A DNA stretch of 64,000 bases from Microbulbifer pacificus (GTDB lineage Bacteria > Pseudomonadota > Gammaproteobacteria > Pseudomonadales > Cellvibrionaceae), in NCBI RefSeq assembly GCF_002959965.1, contig NZ_PREV01000026.1:2461001-2525000 (forward strand), in the 5' to 3' direction. Below the pieces are notes generated by a model that searched no databases, was not told where the DNA came from, and saw nothing but the letters and a program-made list of their open reading frames with translations. This document shows positions 45,256-56,233 of the stretch, piece by piece. Each line of letters opens with the position of its first letter. Within the stretch, counting starts at the first letter, position 1. A program made the position numbers and the translations under genes.

Positions 45256-46257
45256 TCAAGCGGGCGCAACCTCCGGTATGGCATATTCCCCGGTGCTGGC
45301 TTCCAGCTCTTCTTTCTGTGAACCCTTGAAAATATCCAGCAGGTAACAGCCCAGGCGCATCTCATAGGAGCGGCGTTCCACAAGACGCGAGGTATCGATG
45401 GCGTCTGGCAGGCTGTCGGCGATCTGTTTGCGCGCACGGAAAATCTGCGTATTCAGGTGGTTCACGGTTATGCCCAGCTCGCGGGTGGCGAGGTCGGCGG
45501 ATACCCAACCCTGGTCGGCGTGATCGATCCCGCGCTGGATATCGCGAATACGCGCGCGCGCCAGGTACAGCAGCAGGTAGTTGTGGGTGCGTGCGGGCAG
45601 GTCGAGACGCATATCGTCACGGGTCAGCTGCAGTTGAATATGCTCTTCGTGATGACTGACGGAAAAGCGCAGACGGAAATCCGATACGCAAAGATTTTTG
45701 AAGGAGAGCTCGGTCGTAGTGCTCTGGCTATTGCCGAGAAACAGCTCCCAGCTGTGGCGCGCGCAGTCGATGCGGTAGCCGTGCCGGACGACTCTGGCGG
45801 TGCTGCTGTTTCCCGAACCATCGAGCATCTCGTAGATCCACACTCCATTGATCGGATTGAAATGCAGACTGGCGATGGGGTCGTGTTCGTCCGGCAGCAG
45901 GTGATAGGACTCAAGTGAGATGGCGTCGCCGCTGTGAATGTCGATGAGCAGATTTTCCGGCGCGTCGAGGTTTTCCACTTTCCACACCGGGTTGGTGGCG
46001 CGACCGAAGGTGATCCCGTCACCAATATGTAACTGCTGGTTTTTGGCGGGGATCAACTGCTGGCCGTTGACCCAGGTGCCGTTGCGGCTGAGATCGCGAA
46101 TGATCCAGTGGCTTCCGGTCCACTGGATGGCCGCGTGAATACCGGAAATCTCCGGCAGGGTGATGCGTGTATCGGCAACCCCCTGGCGGCGGCCGATGGT
46201 GTGGTGCGCCATCAGAAAAACGGGTTGATCCCGGTCAGGATGTTGCAAGCAAGCCAT
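45256..46257 (-). CDS. FHA-domain protein with C-terminal winged-helix-like region
   Basis: A 333-residue protein. Residues ~20-100 form an FHA domain (HTIGRRQGVADTRITL, SGIHAAIQW, LSRNGTWVNGQQL). A middle beta-rich region follows. The last ~110 residues include LLLYLARARIRDIQRGIDHA, then GWVSADLATRELGITVNHLN and RARKQIADSL, which resembles a winged-helix DNA-binding domain. ATG 46257 has GAAGGG upstream; a TTG six codons earlier is less likely. It leads the kinase operon. A plausible role is a transcription factor switched by binding phosphothreonine on a kinase (inference). Confidence 0.85.
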   Translation of the reverse strand: MACLQHPDRDQPVFLMAHHTIGRRQGVADTRITLPEISGIHAAIQWTGSHWIIRDLSRNGTWVNGQQLIPAKNQQLHIGDGITFGRATNPVWKVENLDAPENLLIDIHSGDAISLESYHLLPDEHDPIASLHFNPINGVWIYEMLDGSGNSSTARVVRHGYRIDCARHSWELFLGNSQSTTTELSFKNLCVSDFRLRFSVSHHEEHIQLQLTRDDMRLDLPARTHNYLLLYLARARIRDIQRGIDHADQGWVSADLATRELGITVNHLNTQIFRARKQIADSLPDAIDTSRLVERRSYEMRLGCYLLDIFKGSQKEELEASTGEYAIPEVAPA

Positions 46258-46770
46258 GTTCAGTCCCTTCCCCAAAAAGCTGCACCGGCAAGTACACGCG
46301 CAGCATTGGGCCTATGTGCGGTGTCGGGTGCAGAAGTTATCAAGACAGGGCGGCTGGAATGGTGTTTGCCTGGCACAACCTTGTGCGCGGCAATATGGTC
46401 AGGAATCGAGCCTGAAAGCGCAGTGGGGGCCGCTCCAATACGAGCCCTCACTGATCAATTTGTTTTTCGCCGGGGCGCGGTCGCGGCCTGGAGTCACTAC
46501 ACCAATTACCTCGCCGGGTAATGTGCGTCACTTCTCATTTTTTCTGCCGCGACAGAGCTTTGCACTGCTGTCTTGAGTCAGTAGTCACTTACCAATAGGC
46601 GAGCGTCCACTATAGTGTTGCCGCTCCATTTATACCGGACTGTCGCCCGATTGCAATCGTCAGATGTGAATTGTCCGCAAACAGGCACAGATGTACCGGA
46701 TGTGGCTTGAGGATATATCGATGGCGCCTAAGTCAACTCGGACTGCGGCGGCTCAATGTGGAAATTGGTG
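46258..46770. other. Intergenic region between the FHA and ectR genes
   Basis: About 510 bases without a convincing gene. I see no terminator or repeat I would defend. It should hold the promoter of the FHA-kinase operon and the end of the ectR transcript. Confidence 0.4.
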
Positions 46771-47604
46771 TCAGAAGCTGCTGCTGTGACCGGGGTCGTC
46801 TTCTTCGGGCAGGTTGCGCTCATCTTTGCGGTCCAAGTCGCCCACATCCAGAACTGGTGAAGCATCGATATGCTCGGCGTCCATCATCAGTGCCACCCGC
46901 TGCAGAGCAGAGATGATCATCGACTGTTCCCATTCACGCAGATCACGGAACTGTTTGACGAAGTGGTCCTGCAGTGGCGTAGGGGCATCGCGGATGATCT
47001 CCATACCTTTTTCTGTCAGATAGGCGTGCACCTTGCGCTTGTCTTCTTCGGAGCGCTCACGGTACACCAGACCGCGCTTTTCCAGGCGGTCGAGAATGGT
47101 GGTAACGGTGGCCTGGCTGAGGCTGATTTCCTTGGCGAGCGCGCCGATGGTGACCTGGCCGTGCTCTCGGATTGCCTGCATTAGCAGCAATTGCGGTGCG
47201 GTGAGGCCGGCGGTCTTTACCAGCTGCCGCGAGTGCAGGTCGGTGGCGCGGATCAGGCGGCGGAGTGTGGTCAGTACTTCTTCGATCTTGTCCATCAGCA
47301 GCAGGGTCTCAATTTCATCGCGGTAGCGGGCGCCTGAAAAGGTGGTGGGGAGATAGTGCCCGCGCCCGACTTTAGGTTCTGCGCCGCTTTTGTCAAATCC
47401 GATCCCGCTGCGGTTGCCGCCTTTACCGTCCTCCCGAGCGTGACTGCGCTTTTGCGTGGATTCCGGCGACTCTTTTTTCCCTCTGCACAGTTTTGGTTCT
47501 TCGCGCCCGGAGATGGTGCGGGAGCCCTCGCCATTACTGGGATCCTCGTAGCTTCCGGCGTCAGGGCTTGCGGTGCGATTGATCGTATTCTGATCATGTT
47601 GCAT
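46771..47604 (-). CDS. ectR: MarR-family regulator of the ectoine operon (EctR-like)
   Basis: A MarR protein divergent from ectABC-ask. The winged helix is clear (LSQATVTTILDRLEKRGLVYRERSEEDKR), preceded by the dimer helix RRLIRATDLHSRQLVKTAGL. EctR proteins repress ectoine genes at low salt. The reading frame gives 277 residues, but EctR relatives begin near MDKIEEVLT, here residue 104 (base 47295). The first ~100 residues are polar and low in complexity. I give the long form because AAGG lies before ATG 47604 and no ribosome site stands out at 47295, but the shorter start is a real alternative. Confidence is for the gene and family. Confidence 0.85.
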   Translation of the reverse strand: MQHDQNTINRTASPDAGSYEDPSNGEGSRTISGREEPKLCRGKKESPESTQKRSHAREDGKGGNRSGIGFDKSGAEPKVGRGHYLPTTFSGARYRDEIETLLLMDKIEEVLTTLRRLIRATDLHSRQLVKTAGLTAPQLLLMQAIREHGQVTIGALAKEISLSQATVTTILDRLEKRGLVYRERSEEDKRKVHAYLTEKGMEIIRDAPTPLQDHFVKQFRDLREWEQSMIISALQRVALMMDAEHIDASPVLDVGDLDRKDERNLPEEDDPGHSSSF

Positions 47605-47628
47605 GAGTCTTGGCCTTGAATCCTCAAT

Positions 47629-47662
47629 AATATTTAGAGTACTATGGATTTAAATATTTAGA
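47629..47662. promoter_or_regulatory. Direct repeats (AATATTTAGA) in the ectR-ectA promoter region
   Basis: AATATTTAGA occurs at 47629-47638 and again at 47653-47662, 24 bases apart, in an AT-rich stretch between ectR and ectA. The spacing is close to two helical turns. It is a candidate site for EctR or for polymerase. Confidence 0.5.
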
Positions 47663-47779
47663 TCAGTAAATAATTTTTTGCGGGTCAGGTCAAATTTTCA
47701 GCGTGCAATGGTTTTCGTTCGGTGTTATTTGTGTGATTCCGGCGTTATTGCAGAAGTGTGAACCTGATTTAAAATTTTG

Positions 47780-49814
<2,035 letters not shown>

Positions 49815-49871
49815 TCTATTCATCCGCAGATTAAATAGTCGTCTTAAAAAGTAACGAAAAGAGTTGAATTG

Positions 49872-50276
49872 ATGATTGTCAGAAAACTTCAAGAAGCCGA
49901 ACAGGGTGAGCGTCGTATTGTTTCCGAAGGTTGGGAGAGCACCCGCCTGGCGCTGAAAAACGACAATATGGGCTTCTCATTCCATATCACCACCATATAC
50001 GCGGGTGCCGAACTGCACCTGCATTACCAGAACCACCTGGAAGCGGTGTACTGCATTTCCGGCGAAGGTTCGGTGATGGCAGAAGCCGATGGCGTGGTGC
50101 ACGAAATCAGCCCCGGCACCATCTACCTGCTGGACCAGCATGACAAGCATGTATTGAAAGGCAAGACCGAAATGAAAATGGCCTGCGTGTTCAATCCACC
50201 GCTGCACGGCAAGGAAGTACACAACGCGGAAGGCGCCTACGAGCTGGATGCTGAAGAGGTGCAGGACGAAAAATAA
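49872..50276 (+). CDS. ectC: Ectoine synthase
   Basis: A 134-residue cupin that closes N-gamma-acetyl-diaminobutyrate to ectoine. The start [19 protein letters not shown] is diagnostic. The metal and substrate segment [18 protein letters not shown] and the later [10 protein letters not shown] are intact. The length is the family standard. It is followed closely by the aspartokinase gene. Confidence 0.97.
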   Translation: MIVRKLQEAEQGERRIVSEGWESTRLALKNDNMGFSFHITTIYAGAELHLHYQNHLEAVYCISGEGSVMAEADGVVHEISPGTIYLLDQHDKHVLKGKTEMKMACVFNPPLHGKEVHNAEGAYELDAEEVQDEK

Positions 50277-50379
50277 GGTGGCCATGTTCAGTGCGGCGGC
50301 GGAGTTCTGGGGCACAAGCCGTGCCTATTTCGCCGCGACCGCACAATCGCAATCCGAAGATGGTCAGCAAAGGGATGCC

Positions 50380-51825
50380 ATGAAGACGCATACGGTAGAA
50401 AAAATCGGCGGTACGTCCATGAGTGACTACCGCGCGGTACGCGACAACATTGTTTTCAAAAACGGCAGAGTGAACAGCGAGGGGCTGTACCAGCGGGTAT
50501 TTGTGGTCTCCGCCTACGGTGGTATGACCGATATGCTGCTGGAACACAAGAAATCCGGCCGCCCGGGAGTATTTGCGCTGTTTGCCGGCGCCGACGACGA
50601 GCGCGAGTGGTCCGATGCCATGGGCGCGGTGCGCAAGCGTATGGAGGAGATCAACGCATCACTGTTTAAGGACGATGTGACTCTCGCCAAAGCCAATGCC
50701 TTTATCGGCGAGCGCGTGGACGACGCCGCGCGCTGCCTCGCGGATCTCGAGCGGGTCTGCCAGCACGGGCACTTCGCACTGGAAGGGCACCTCGATGTGG
50801 TGAGCGAAATGCTCGCGAGTCTCGGTGAGGCCCACAGTGCCTGGAATACAGTACAGCTGCTGAAGCACGAGGGTGTGAACGCGCGCTTCGTGGATCTTAC
50901 CGGCTGGCGCGATGGCGAACACAAAACCCTGGACGAGCGCATCGAGCAGGCGTTCGCGGATGTGGACTTCGCGAGAGAGTTGCCCATCGCCACCGGCTAT
51001 GCGCACACCGCCGATGGCCTGATGAAAACCTTTGCGCGCGGTTACAGCGAAATGACCTTCAGTCGTATTGCGGTGTTGACCGGCGCCAGTGAGGCCATTA
51101 TCCACAAGGAGTATCACCTGAGCAGTGCCGATCCGCGTCTTGTGGGCGAGGAGCAGGCGGTGCCTATCGGTCGCACCAATTACGATGTGGCGGACCAGCT
51201 CGCGAATCTCGGCATGGAGGCCATCCACCCGCGTGCGGCAAAAGGTCTGCGCCAGAATGCCATTCCGCTGCGGGTGATGAACACCTTCGAGCCGGAACAC
51301 CGCGGCACCCTGGTCACGGGCGACTATGTAAGCGACACACCGCGGGTAGAAATCATCGCGGGGCGTAAAAACATCTATGCTGTTGAATGTTTCGACCAGG
51401 ACATGATGGGCAGCATGACCAGTTACGACCAGGCGATCAACGACGCCATCGCGCGCTTCAAGGGCGCGGTAGTGACGAAAGACATCAACGCCAACACCAT
51501 CACCCATTACCTCGGCAGCACACTGAAAACCGTCAAGCGGATCAAGAGCGCAATCAATGAGCGCTTCCCCGATTGCGATATCCAGGTGCGCAAGGTGGCG
51601 GTGGTTTCTGCGATTGGCACGGATATGAAAGTGTCCGGCATGCTGTCGCGCGCGGTCGGTGCGTTGGCCAGTTCCGGCATCAGCATTCTCGCGGTGCACC
51701 AGTCCATGCGCCAGGTGGACATGCAGTTCATCATTGACGAGAGCGACTACGAAAGCGCCGTCAAAAGTCTGCACGCCGCACTGGTGGAAGTGCACGAGCA
51801 CGGCGACGCCATATGCGCCGCCTGA
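50380..51825 (+). CDS. ask_ect: Ectoine-specific aspartate kinase
   Basis: A 481-residue aspartokinase of the Ask_Ect type, phosphorylating aspartate to supply precursor for ectoine while escaping normal feedback control. It begins KTHTVEKIGGTSMSDYRAVR, has FARGYSEMTFSRIAVLTGAS and EYHLSSADPRLVGEE in the catalytic part, and ACT domains after ~370 (MKVSGMLSRAVGALASSGIS). ATG 50380 (AAAGGGA upstream) gives the usual N-terminus; the frame also offers ATG 50284, which would add 32 unrelated residues. It closes the ect operon and overlaps the next gene. Confidence 0.93.
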   Translation: MKTHTVEKIGGTSMSDYRAVRDNIVFKNGRVNSEGLYQRVFVVSAYGGMTDMLLEHKKSGRPGVFALFAGADDEREWSDAMGAVRKRMEEINASLFKDDVTLAKANAFIGERVDDAARCLADLERVCQHGHFALEGHLDVVSEMLASLGEAHSAWNTVQLLKHEGVNARFVDLTGWRDGEHKTLDERIEQAFADVDFARELPIATGYAHTADGLMKTFARGYSEMTFSRIAVLTGASEAIIHKEYHLSSADPRLVGEEQAVPIGRTNYDVADQLANLGMEAIHPRAAKGLRQNAIPLRVMNTFEPEHRGTLVTGDYVSDTPRVEIIAGRKNIYAVECFDQDMMGSMTSYDQAINDAIARFKGAVVTKDINANTITHYLGSTLKTVKRIKSAINERFPDCDIQVRKVAVVSAIGTDMKVSGMLSRAVGALASSGISILAVHQSMRQVDMQFIIDESDYESAVKSLHAALVEVHEHGDAICAA

Positions 51826-52832
51826 TGTCGCGAAGACTCTCGCTACTGCCGCCGGCTTTGCTGGCGGCAGTTTGCGTTGTGGCCTCACTATTACTGCTGC
51901 TCGCTCTACCTGGTGCTGCTCAGGATCAGGTCAAAGACCAAACCGATGTCCCTTCCCCGGAAATTACCAGTGAAGAAAAAGCGCTGAACGCGCAGAAGCA
52001 GCGGGAACTGGATAAAGTTGCCGAGGCGGTGGAAAACCTGGACAAGCCACTGTACTCCGCATTCATCGAGCGCTACGTGCTCGACGAATTGAAACAGCTG
52101 CGCATCGATATGGCCGCGCAGAAAGTCTCGCTTACCGAAAACATCGTCGACCGCCAATTGAGTGCCGCGGACAAGGCGATCACCTACGCCACCGATACCA
52201 TCACCTATTTCTTCTATCTGATTGCCGGCTTCAGTTCCCTGCTGGTGATTATGGGCTGGACCTCGATTCGCGATGTGAAGGAAAAGGTACACACCCTCGC
52301 CAATCAGGAAATTTCCAAGCTGGTAGAACAGTATGAGGCGCGCCTGCGCAGCATCGAAGAGCAGCTGTCGGAAAAAACCCAGCACATCGAAAACAATCGC
52401 GATGAAATCGAGCTTACCCGGGAAATCCACTCCCTGTGGTTACGTGCAGGGCGAGAACAGACCCCTACCGGGAAAATTGCGGTGTACGACCAGATCCTGA
52501 ATCTGCGTCAGGACGACGGTGAAGCGCTGACCTACAAAGCCGATGCGGTGCTGGAGTTGGATGAACCCCAGTGGGCCATCAACCTGTGTCTCCAGGCACT
52601 GCAGATCGACAGTGAAAATGGCAACGCGTATTACCAGCTGGCTTGTGCTTACGCCTATCTGGAACAGTGGGAAGAAGCGATCAATTATCTGAAAGAGGCG
52701 CTCGCCATTTCACCCGCATATCGCGACGAAGCTCTGGAAGATCGCGCCTTCAATGCGCTTTACGAACGCAGGGAGTTCGCCCAGCTGATGGGTATTCAGC
52801 CGGAAAAACCAAAACCGAAAGATGCCGATTGA
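51813..52832 (+). CDS. Membrane-anchored coiled-coil/TPR protein
   Basis: A 339-residue protein with an N-terminal hydrophobic signal or anchor (LLPPALLAAVCVVASLLLLL). A second membrane helix lies near 130-146 (ITYFFYLIAGFSSLLVIMGW). A coiled coil follows (~155-205, RLRSIEEQLSEKTQHIENNR). The C-terminal part is TPR-like (NAYYQLACAYAYLEQWEEAI). It starts inside the end of the aspartokinase gene (ATG 51813, 13-base overlap; ATG 51825 also touches that stop), so it is probably translated from the ect transcript. The function is unknown; an osmotic-stress envelope role is only a guess. Confidence 0.75.
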   Translation: MRRLMSRRLSLLPPALLAAVCVVASLLLLLALPGAAQDQVKDQTDVPSPEITSEEKALNAQKQRELDKVAEAVENLDKPLYSAFIERYVLDELKQLRIDMAAQKVSLTENIVDRQLSAADKAITYATDTITYFFYLIAGFSSLLVIMGWTSIRDVKEKVHTLANQEISKLVEQYEARLRSIEEQLSEKTQHIENNRDEIELTREIHSLWLRAGREQTPTGKIAVYDQILNLRQDDGEALTYKADAVLELDEPQWAINLCLQALQIDSENGNAYYQLACAYAYLEQWEEAINYLKEALAISPAYRDEALEDRAFNALYERREFAQLMGIQPEKPKPKDAD

Positions 52833-52930
52833 CGGCACATTGCTTTCACGATCAGTTTGTTGAAACGATTGTTCACGACCTTTTCAACAGCCTGCCAACA
52901 GAATAACAATCGAAACGCCGGGGGGCTTTC

Positions 52931-54349
52931 ATGTTGCTCAGTTTTCTGCTTTTCCTCTGTCTATTTGCCGCCGTTGGTATTAGCTCCTACCGAAAAAGCC
53001 GCGGCACCAAAAAAGACTACTATCTCGCCAGTCAGGATGTTTCTCCCATGCTGGTAGGACTGTCGGCGGTGGCGACGAATAACAGCGGCTATATGTTCAT
53101 CGGCGTGATCGGCTACACCTACGCCACAGGCCTCGCCTCCATCTGGCTGATGCTGGGATGGATACTCGGGGATTTTCTCGGCTCCCTGTGGATACACAAG
53201 AACCTGCGGGAGGCGGCGAAGCGCAGTGGGGAATCCAGCTACGCCGGGGTGCTCGCCTGCTGGCAGGGAACACGCTTTGCTGTGTGGCAGAAACTCGCGG
53301 GCATTCTTTCCCTGCTGTTCCTGCTCGCCTATGCCAGCGCGCAACTGGTGGCGGGGAGCAAGGCGCTGCACGTGGTACTGGATCTTCCGTTGTGGAGCGG
53401 CGCAGTGATCGGGGGAGCGATTGTTGCTGCCTACTGCCTGGCGGGCGGCATTCGAGCGTCGATATGGACCGATGCAGCGCAGTCGCTGGTGATGGTGGTG
53501 GCGATGGGCACACTGCTGTTTGTGGCCACACAATCCGTTGGTGGCCTTTCTGCGGCGTGGCAGGCGATGGGGCAGGTGGAGGGGTTCCTCAACTGGTACC
53601 CGCAGGACCTGTTGTTGCCGGGACTGGCTGGTGGAATCCTGTTTGCGTTGAGCTGGCTGTTTGCGGGTATCTCGGTGGTGGGGCAGCCGCATGTGATGGT
53701 GCGCTTTATGGCTCTGAACGATTCGAAGCGCATGGTGCAGGCGCGCTGCTGGTATTACCTGTGGTTTACGATTTTCTATTGTATGGCGACGGGGGTGGGT
53801 ATGCTGTCGCGCATTCTGTTGAATGATCCCGGCTCCTTTGACGCAGAACTGGCGCTGCCGATGATGGCGATGGAGCTGTTGTCGCCAGTGATGGTGGGCC
53901 TGATCCTCGCCGGTATTTTTGCTGCAACCATGTCCACGGCGGATTCATTGGTGCTCAGCTGCTCCGCCTCACTCACCCACGATCTGTTGCCGCAACGCAC
54001 GGAAAATACCCGACTGCTGAAACTCGCCACCCTTGGAATTACCGCCGCAGCGGTGGCCTGGGCACTGTTGAACAAGCAGAGCGTGTTCAGTCTTGTGGTC
54101 ATGAGCTGGTCGGCGCTGGCATCGGCCTTTGCTCCACTGCTGATGGTTTTGGCTGCGGGCGGACGGCCTTCGCAGAAGCTGGCGATTGTGATGAGCGTGT
54201 TGGGCCTTGTCACTGCGCTGATCTGGCGTTGGGTTGGATGGCACGCGCATATCTATGAGGGGATGCCCGGGATTTTGATGGGGCTTTTGGTGTTTGTTGC
54301 TGGACGGTTGGTGGCTCGGGAGCCTGTAGGTCGTACGGTTAACGCCTGA
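52931..54349 (+). CDS. Sodium:solute symporter family transporter
   Basis: A 472-residue inner-membrane protein of the SSS family with roughly 12-13 hydrophobic segments. The early motif LVGLSAVATNNSGYMFIGVIG and the central GGIRASIWTDAAQSLVMV are typical of PutP-like sodium/proline or related symporters. Immediate proximity to the ectoine operon suggests a role in taking up a compatible solute such as proline, betaine or ectoine, but the substrate cannot be read from sequence. It follows the TPR gene by ~100 bases, with a repeat-like TTGAAA/TTTTCAACAG element between. Confidence 0.88.
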   Translation: MLLSFLLFLCLFAAVGISSYRKSRGTKKDYYLASQDVSPMLVGLSAVATNNSGYMFIGVIGYTYATGLASIWLMLGWILGDFLGSLWIHKNLREAAKRSGESSYAGVLACWQGTRFAVWQKLAGILSLLFLLAYASAQLVAGSKALHVVLDLPLWSGAVIGGAIVAAYCLAGGIRASIWTDAAQSLVMVVAMGTLLFVATQSVGGLSAAWQAMGQVEGFLNWYPQDLLLPGLAGGILFALSWLFAGISVVGQPHVMVRFMALNDSKRMVQARCWYYLWFTIFYCMATGVGMLSRILLNDPGSFDAELALPMMAMELLSPVMVGLILAGIFAATMSTADSLVLSCSASLTHDLLPQRTENTRLLKLATLGITAAAVAWALLNKQSVFSLVVMSWSALASAFAPLLMVLAAGGRPSQKLAIVMSVLGLVTALIWRWVGWHAHIYEGMPGILMGLLVFVAGRLVAREPVGRTVNA

Positions 54350-54384
54350 TGGTTTTGTGGTTCGTTTTATTTGAGTCTGGTGGC

Positions 54385-54496
54385 GGCAGATCGGTGGGTA
54401 TTCGTTTTTGAAACCGCCATGAATACGTCCCTGTAGGCTGCGTCGGAAACATCCCTGTTTCCGACGCTTTCAAAAACGAATATCCACCGATCTGCC
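54385..54496 (+). repeat. Variable-arm palindromic element, copy 4
   Basis: Outer arms 54385-54413 and 54468-54496 match at 28 of 29 positions. The inner hairpin GCGTCGGAAACA-TCCC-TGTTTCCGACGC lies at 54440-54467. The core reads GCCATGAATACGTCCCTG on the plus strand, as in copy 2. Confidence 0.92.
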
Positions 54497-54618
54497 TTCA
54501 ATTCCTGCTCTGAACTTCGTTAGCAAACGAGAAAACTACGTAGCGTGATTCAGTTGAGGCAGAAACTTTCAGTTATTTACAGGGCTAAAAGCTGACGAAG
54601 TAAAAATCTCGAGTCGAA

Positions 54619-54730
54619 GGTAAAGCGCCGGGTCCCCCCTTTCGGAAGCGTCGGAAACAGGGACGTTTCCGACGCAGCCTACAGGGATGTATGCATGGCG
54701 GTTCCGAAAGGGGGGACCCGGTGATTTACC
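54619..54730 (-). repeat. Variable-arm palindromic element, copy 5
   Basis: Perfect 20-bp arms (54628-54647, 54702-54721) extend outward with GGTAAA/TTTACC. The inner hairpin GCGTCGGAAAC-AGGGAC-GTTTCCGACGC lies at 54648-54675, then the core AGC-CTA-CAGGGATG-TA-TGCATGGC, in the orientation of copies 1 and 3. The arm sequence is C-rich on the left and unlike those of copies 3 and 4. Confidence 0.92.
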
Positions 54731-54802
54731 GCCACAGGACTTCAAACAGGGCTCGAACTACCAGCACCGTCCCCCCCAAAACCAAAACCCAAACCCCAGA
54801 AA

Positions 54803-54834
54803 CGAGAAACCCGGCACTGAGGCCGGGTTTCTCG
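54803..54834 (-). terminator. Terminator after yceI
   Basis: A perfect 13-bp stem (54803-54815 with 54822-54834; arms CGAGAAACCCGGC and its complement) lies just past the yceI stop on the minus strand. Its T-content on that side is modest, so termination may be only partial. Confidence 0.7.
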
Positions 54835-54870
54835 TCCATCCTGTGAGACGGAAATCGTTTCAGCGAAGGC

Positions 54871-55437
54871 TTACTGACGGATGCCTTCCACATCCAGAAT
54901 CAGCTCAACGGTCTGGGACGCCGGGCCCAGGTCGTAGTCGATACCGAAGTCTTTCAGTTTGAACTCGGTCTTGCCGGTGAAGCCCTGGCGGTAGCCGCCC
55001 CAAGGGTCTTTGCCGCCGCCGATTTCAGTCACATCGATCGCGATCGGCTTGGTCACACCGTGCAGGGTCAGGTCGCCTTTCAGGAGGGCCTTGCCATCGC
55101 CTTTCGGTTCAAAGCTGGTGCTCTTGAAGGTGGCGGTGGGGAATTTGTCCACATTCAGGAAATCCTTGCCGCGCAGGTGCTTGTCGCGCTCAGCGTGGTT
55201 GCTGTTCAGACTGGTGGTATCCACCGTCATCTGAATGGTAGAAGCTTCCGGCTTGGCTTCGTCATAGGAGAAGCTGCCATCGAACTTGTCAAAGCGGCCG
55301 TACAGCCAGCTGTAACCAAGGTGCTTGATGCGGAATTGCACAAATGCGTGGGCGCCCTGGGTATCGACCTTGTAATCTGCCGCCTGGACAGATGCAGCCG
55401 CCAGCGCGGCGAACAACAGAACAGCGAGTTTTTTCAT
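54871..55437 (-). CDS. yceI: YceI-family periplasmic protein
   Basis: A 188-residue exported protein with signal peptide LAVLLFAALAAASVQA. YceI proteins are lipocalin-like beta-barrels that bind long isoprenoid chains. The pattern AHAFVQFRIKHLGYSWLYGRF at the start and LTLHGVTKPIAIDVTEIGGG in the middle is diagnostic. It lies 80 bases downstream of a cytochrome b561 gene on the same strand, the usual yceI-yceJ partnership. The ligand in this organism is not known. Confidence 0.93.
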   Translation of the reverse strand: MKKLAVLLFAALAAASVQAADYKVDTQGAHAFVQFRIKHLGYSWLYGRFDKFDGSFSYDEAKPEASTIQMTVDTTSLNSNHAERDKHLRGKDFLNVDKFPTATFKSTSFEPKGDGKALLKGDLTLHGVTKPIAIDVTEIGGGKDPWGGYRQGFTGKTEFKLKDFGIDYDLGPASQTVELILDVEGIRQ

Positions 55438-55517
55438 GGTTCAGTTTCCTGTAAATGGATTCAAGAAATTCAGAAAGTGAGTGATCACTCTCCCGCTAAA
55501 AATGATTTTCAGGCGGC

Positions 55518-56072
55518 TTATGGGCGCGGAGCCAGACCGAGCATTTTTCTGAGCGTTCCATCTTTATTGACGAAGTGGTGCTTGAAAGCCGCAAGTCCGT
55601 GTAACACCACCAGTCCCATCAGCATCCACGCCAGATACTTGTGAATCGCCCCGGCAATATCTTCCTGATTGTCCAGCCCCTGCAGCGTGGCTGGGATCGA
55701 GAACCAGTTGAACACCTCGATCGCGCGGCCATCGGCGGTGCTGATCAGGTAACCGGAGATGAAAATAGCCAGCAACAGGGCGTAGATCGCCCAGTGTGTC
55801 ACGCCTGCCGCGCGCTGCTGCCAGCGTGGCGCGGGCTCCGGAGCCGGGCTTACATTTGCCCAGCGCCACAGCAGGCGCGCCAGTAACAGGACCAGCAGCA
55901 GAATGCCCACCGATTTGTGGATATCCGGTCCCTGGCGATACCAGGGGTCGTAATAGGAGAGTCCACGCATCCACCAGCCGAGCGCAAACATACCGATGAT
56001 TGCCGGCGCCATCAGCCAGTGAAAGGCGACGGCAACCCAGCCGTAATGCGTGTGACTGTTGCGGGTCTGCAT
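55518..56072 (-). CDS. Cytochrome b561 (YceJ type)
   Basis: A 184-residue inner-membrane diheme b-type cytochrome with four hydrophobic helices. Heme-ligating histidines are visible in VAFHWLMAPAIIGMFALGWW, in DIHKSVGILLLVLLL and in the final VVLHGLAAFKHHFV. ATG 56072 is chosen; the frame opens 44 codons earlier, but that part is not family-like. It is the first gene of a probable pair with yceI, suggesting electron transfer linked to isoprenoid quinone binding. Confidence 0.92.
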   Translation of the reverse strand: MQTRNSHTHYGWVAVAFHWLMAPAIIGMFALGWWMRGLSYYDPWYRQGPDIHKSVGILLLVLLLARLLWRWANVSPAPEPAPRWQQRAAGVTHWAIYALLLAIFISGYLISTADGRAIEVFNWFSIPATLQGLDNQEDIAGAIHKYLAWMLMGLVVLHGLAAFKHHFVNKDGTLRKMLGLAPRP

Positions 56073-56233
56073 GAGTGACTCCGGCCTGTTACAGGAAAGG
56101 CTCGCATTATAAAAATTCTCTGGCGCTGGAATAGCGCAAAAAGCCGGAACTATTTTTCGAAAAATTCGCACGGGTGGCAATGATGGCTGGCTCCTGCCCG
56201 CCAAGGACTCAGGGTGGGGAGCGGGAGGGGGCG

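Larger units (their letters stand above)
54350..54870. other. Gene-free region carrying two palindromic elements and a terminator
   Basis: No gene seen. It holds copies 4 and 5 of the variable-arm palindromic element in opposite orientation, separated by ~130 bases without other recognisable sequence, and the terminator at 54803-54834. Confidence 0.6.

Noticed and set aside
52857..52902. An inverted TTGAAA/TTTTCAAC arrangement before the symporter gene, as a terminator or operator
   Set aside because: It resembles the repeat at 25711 more than a terminator: no T-run and a long loop. Kept only as a related repeat fragment.
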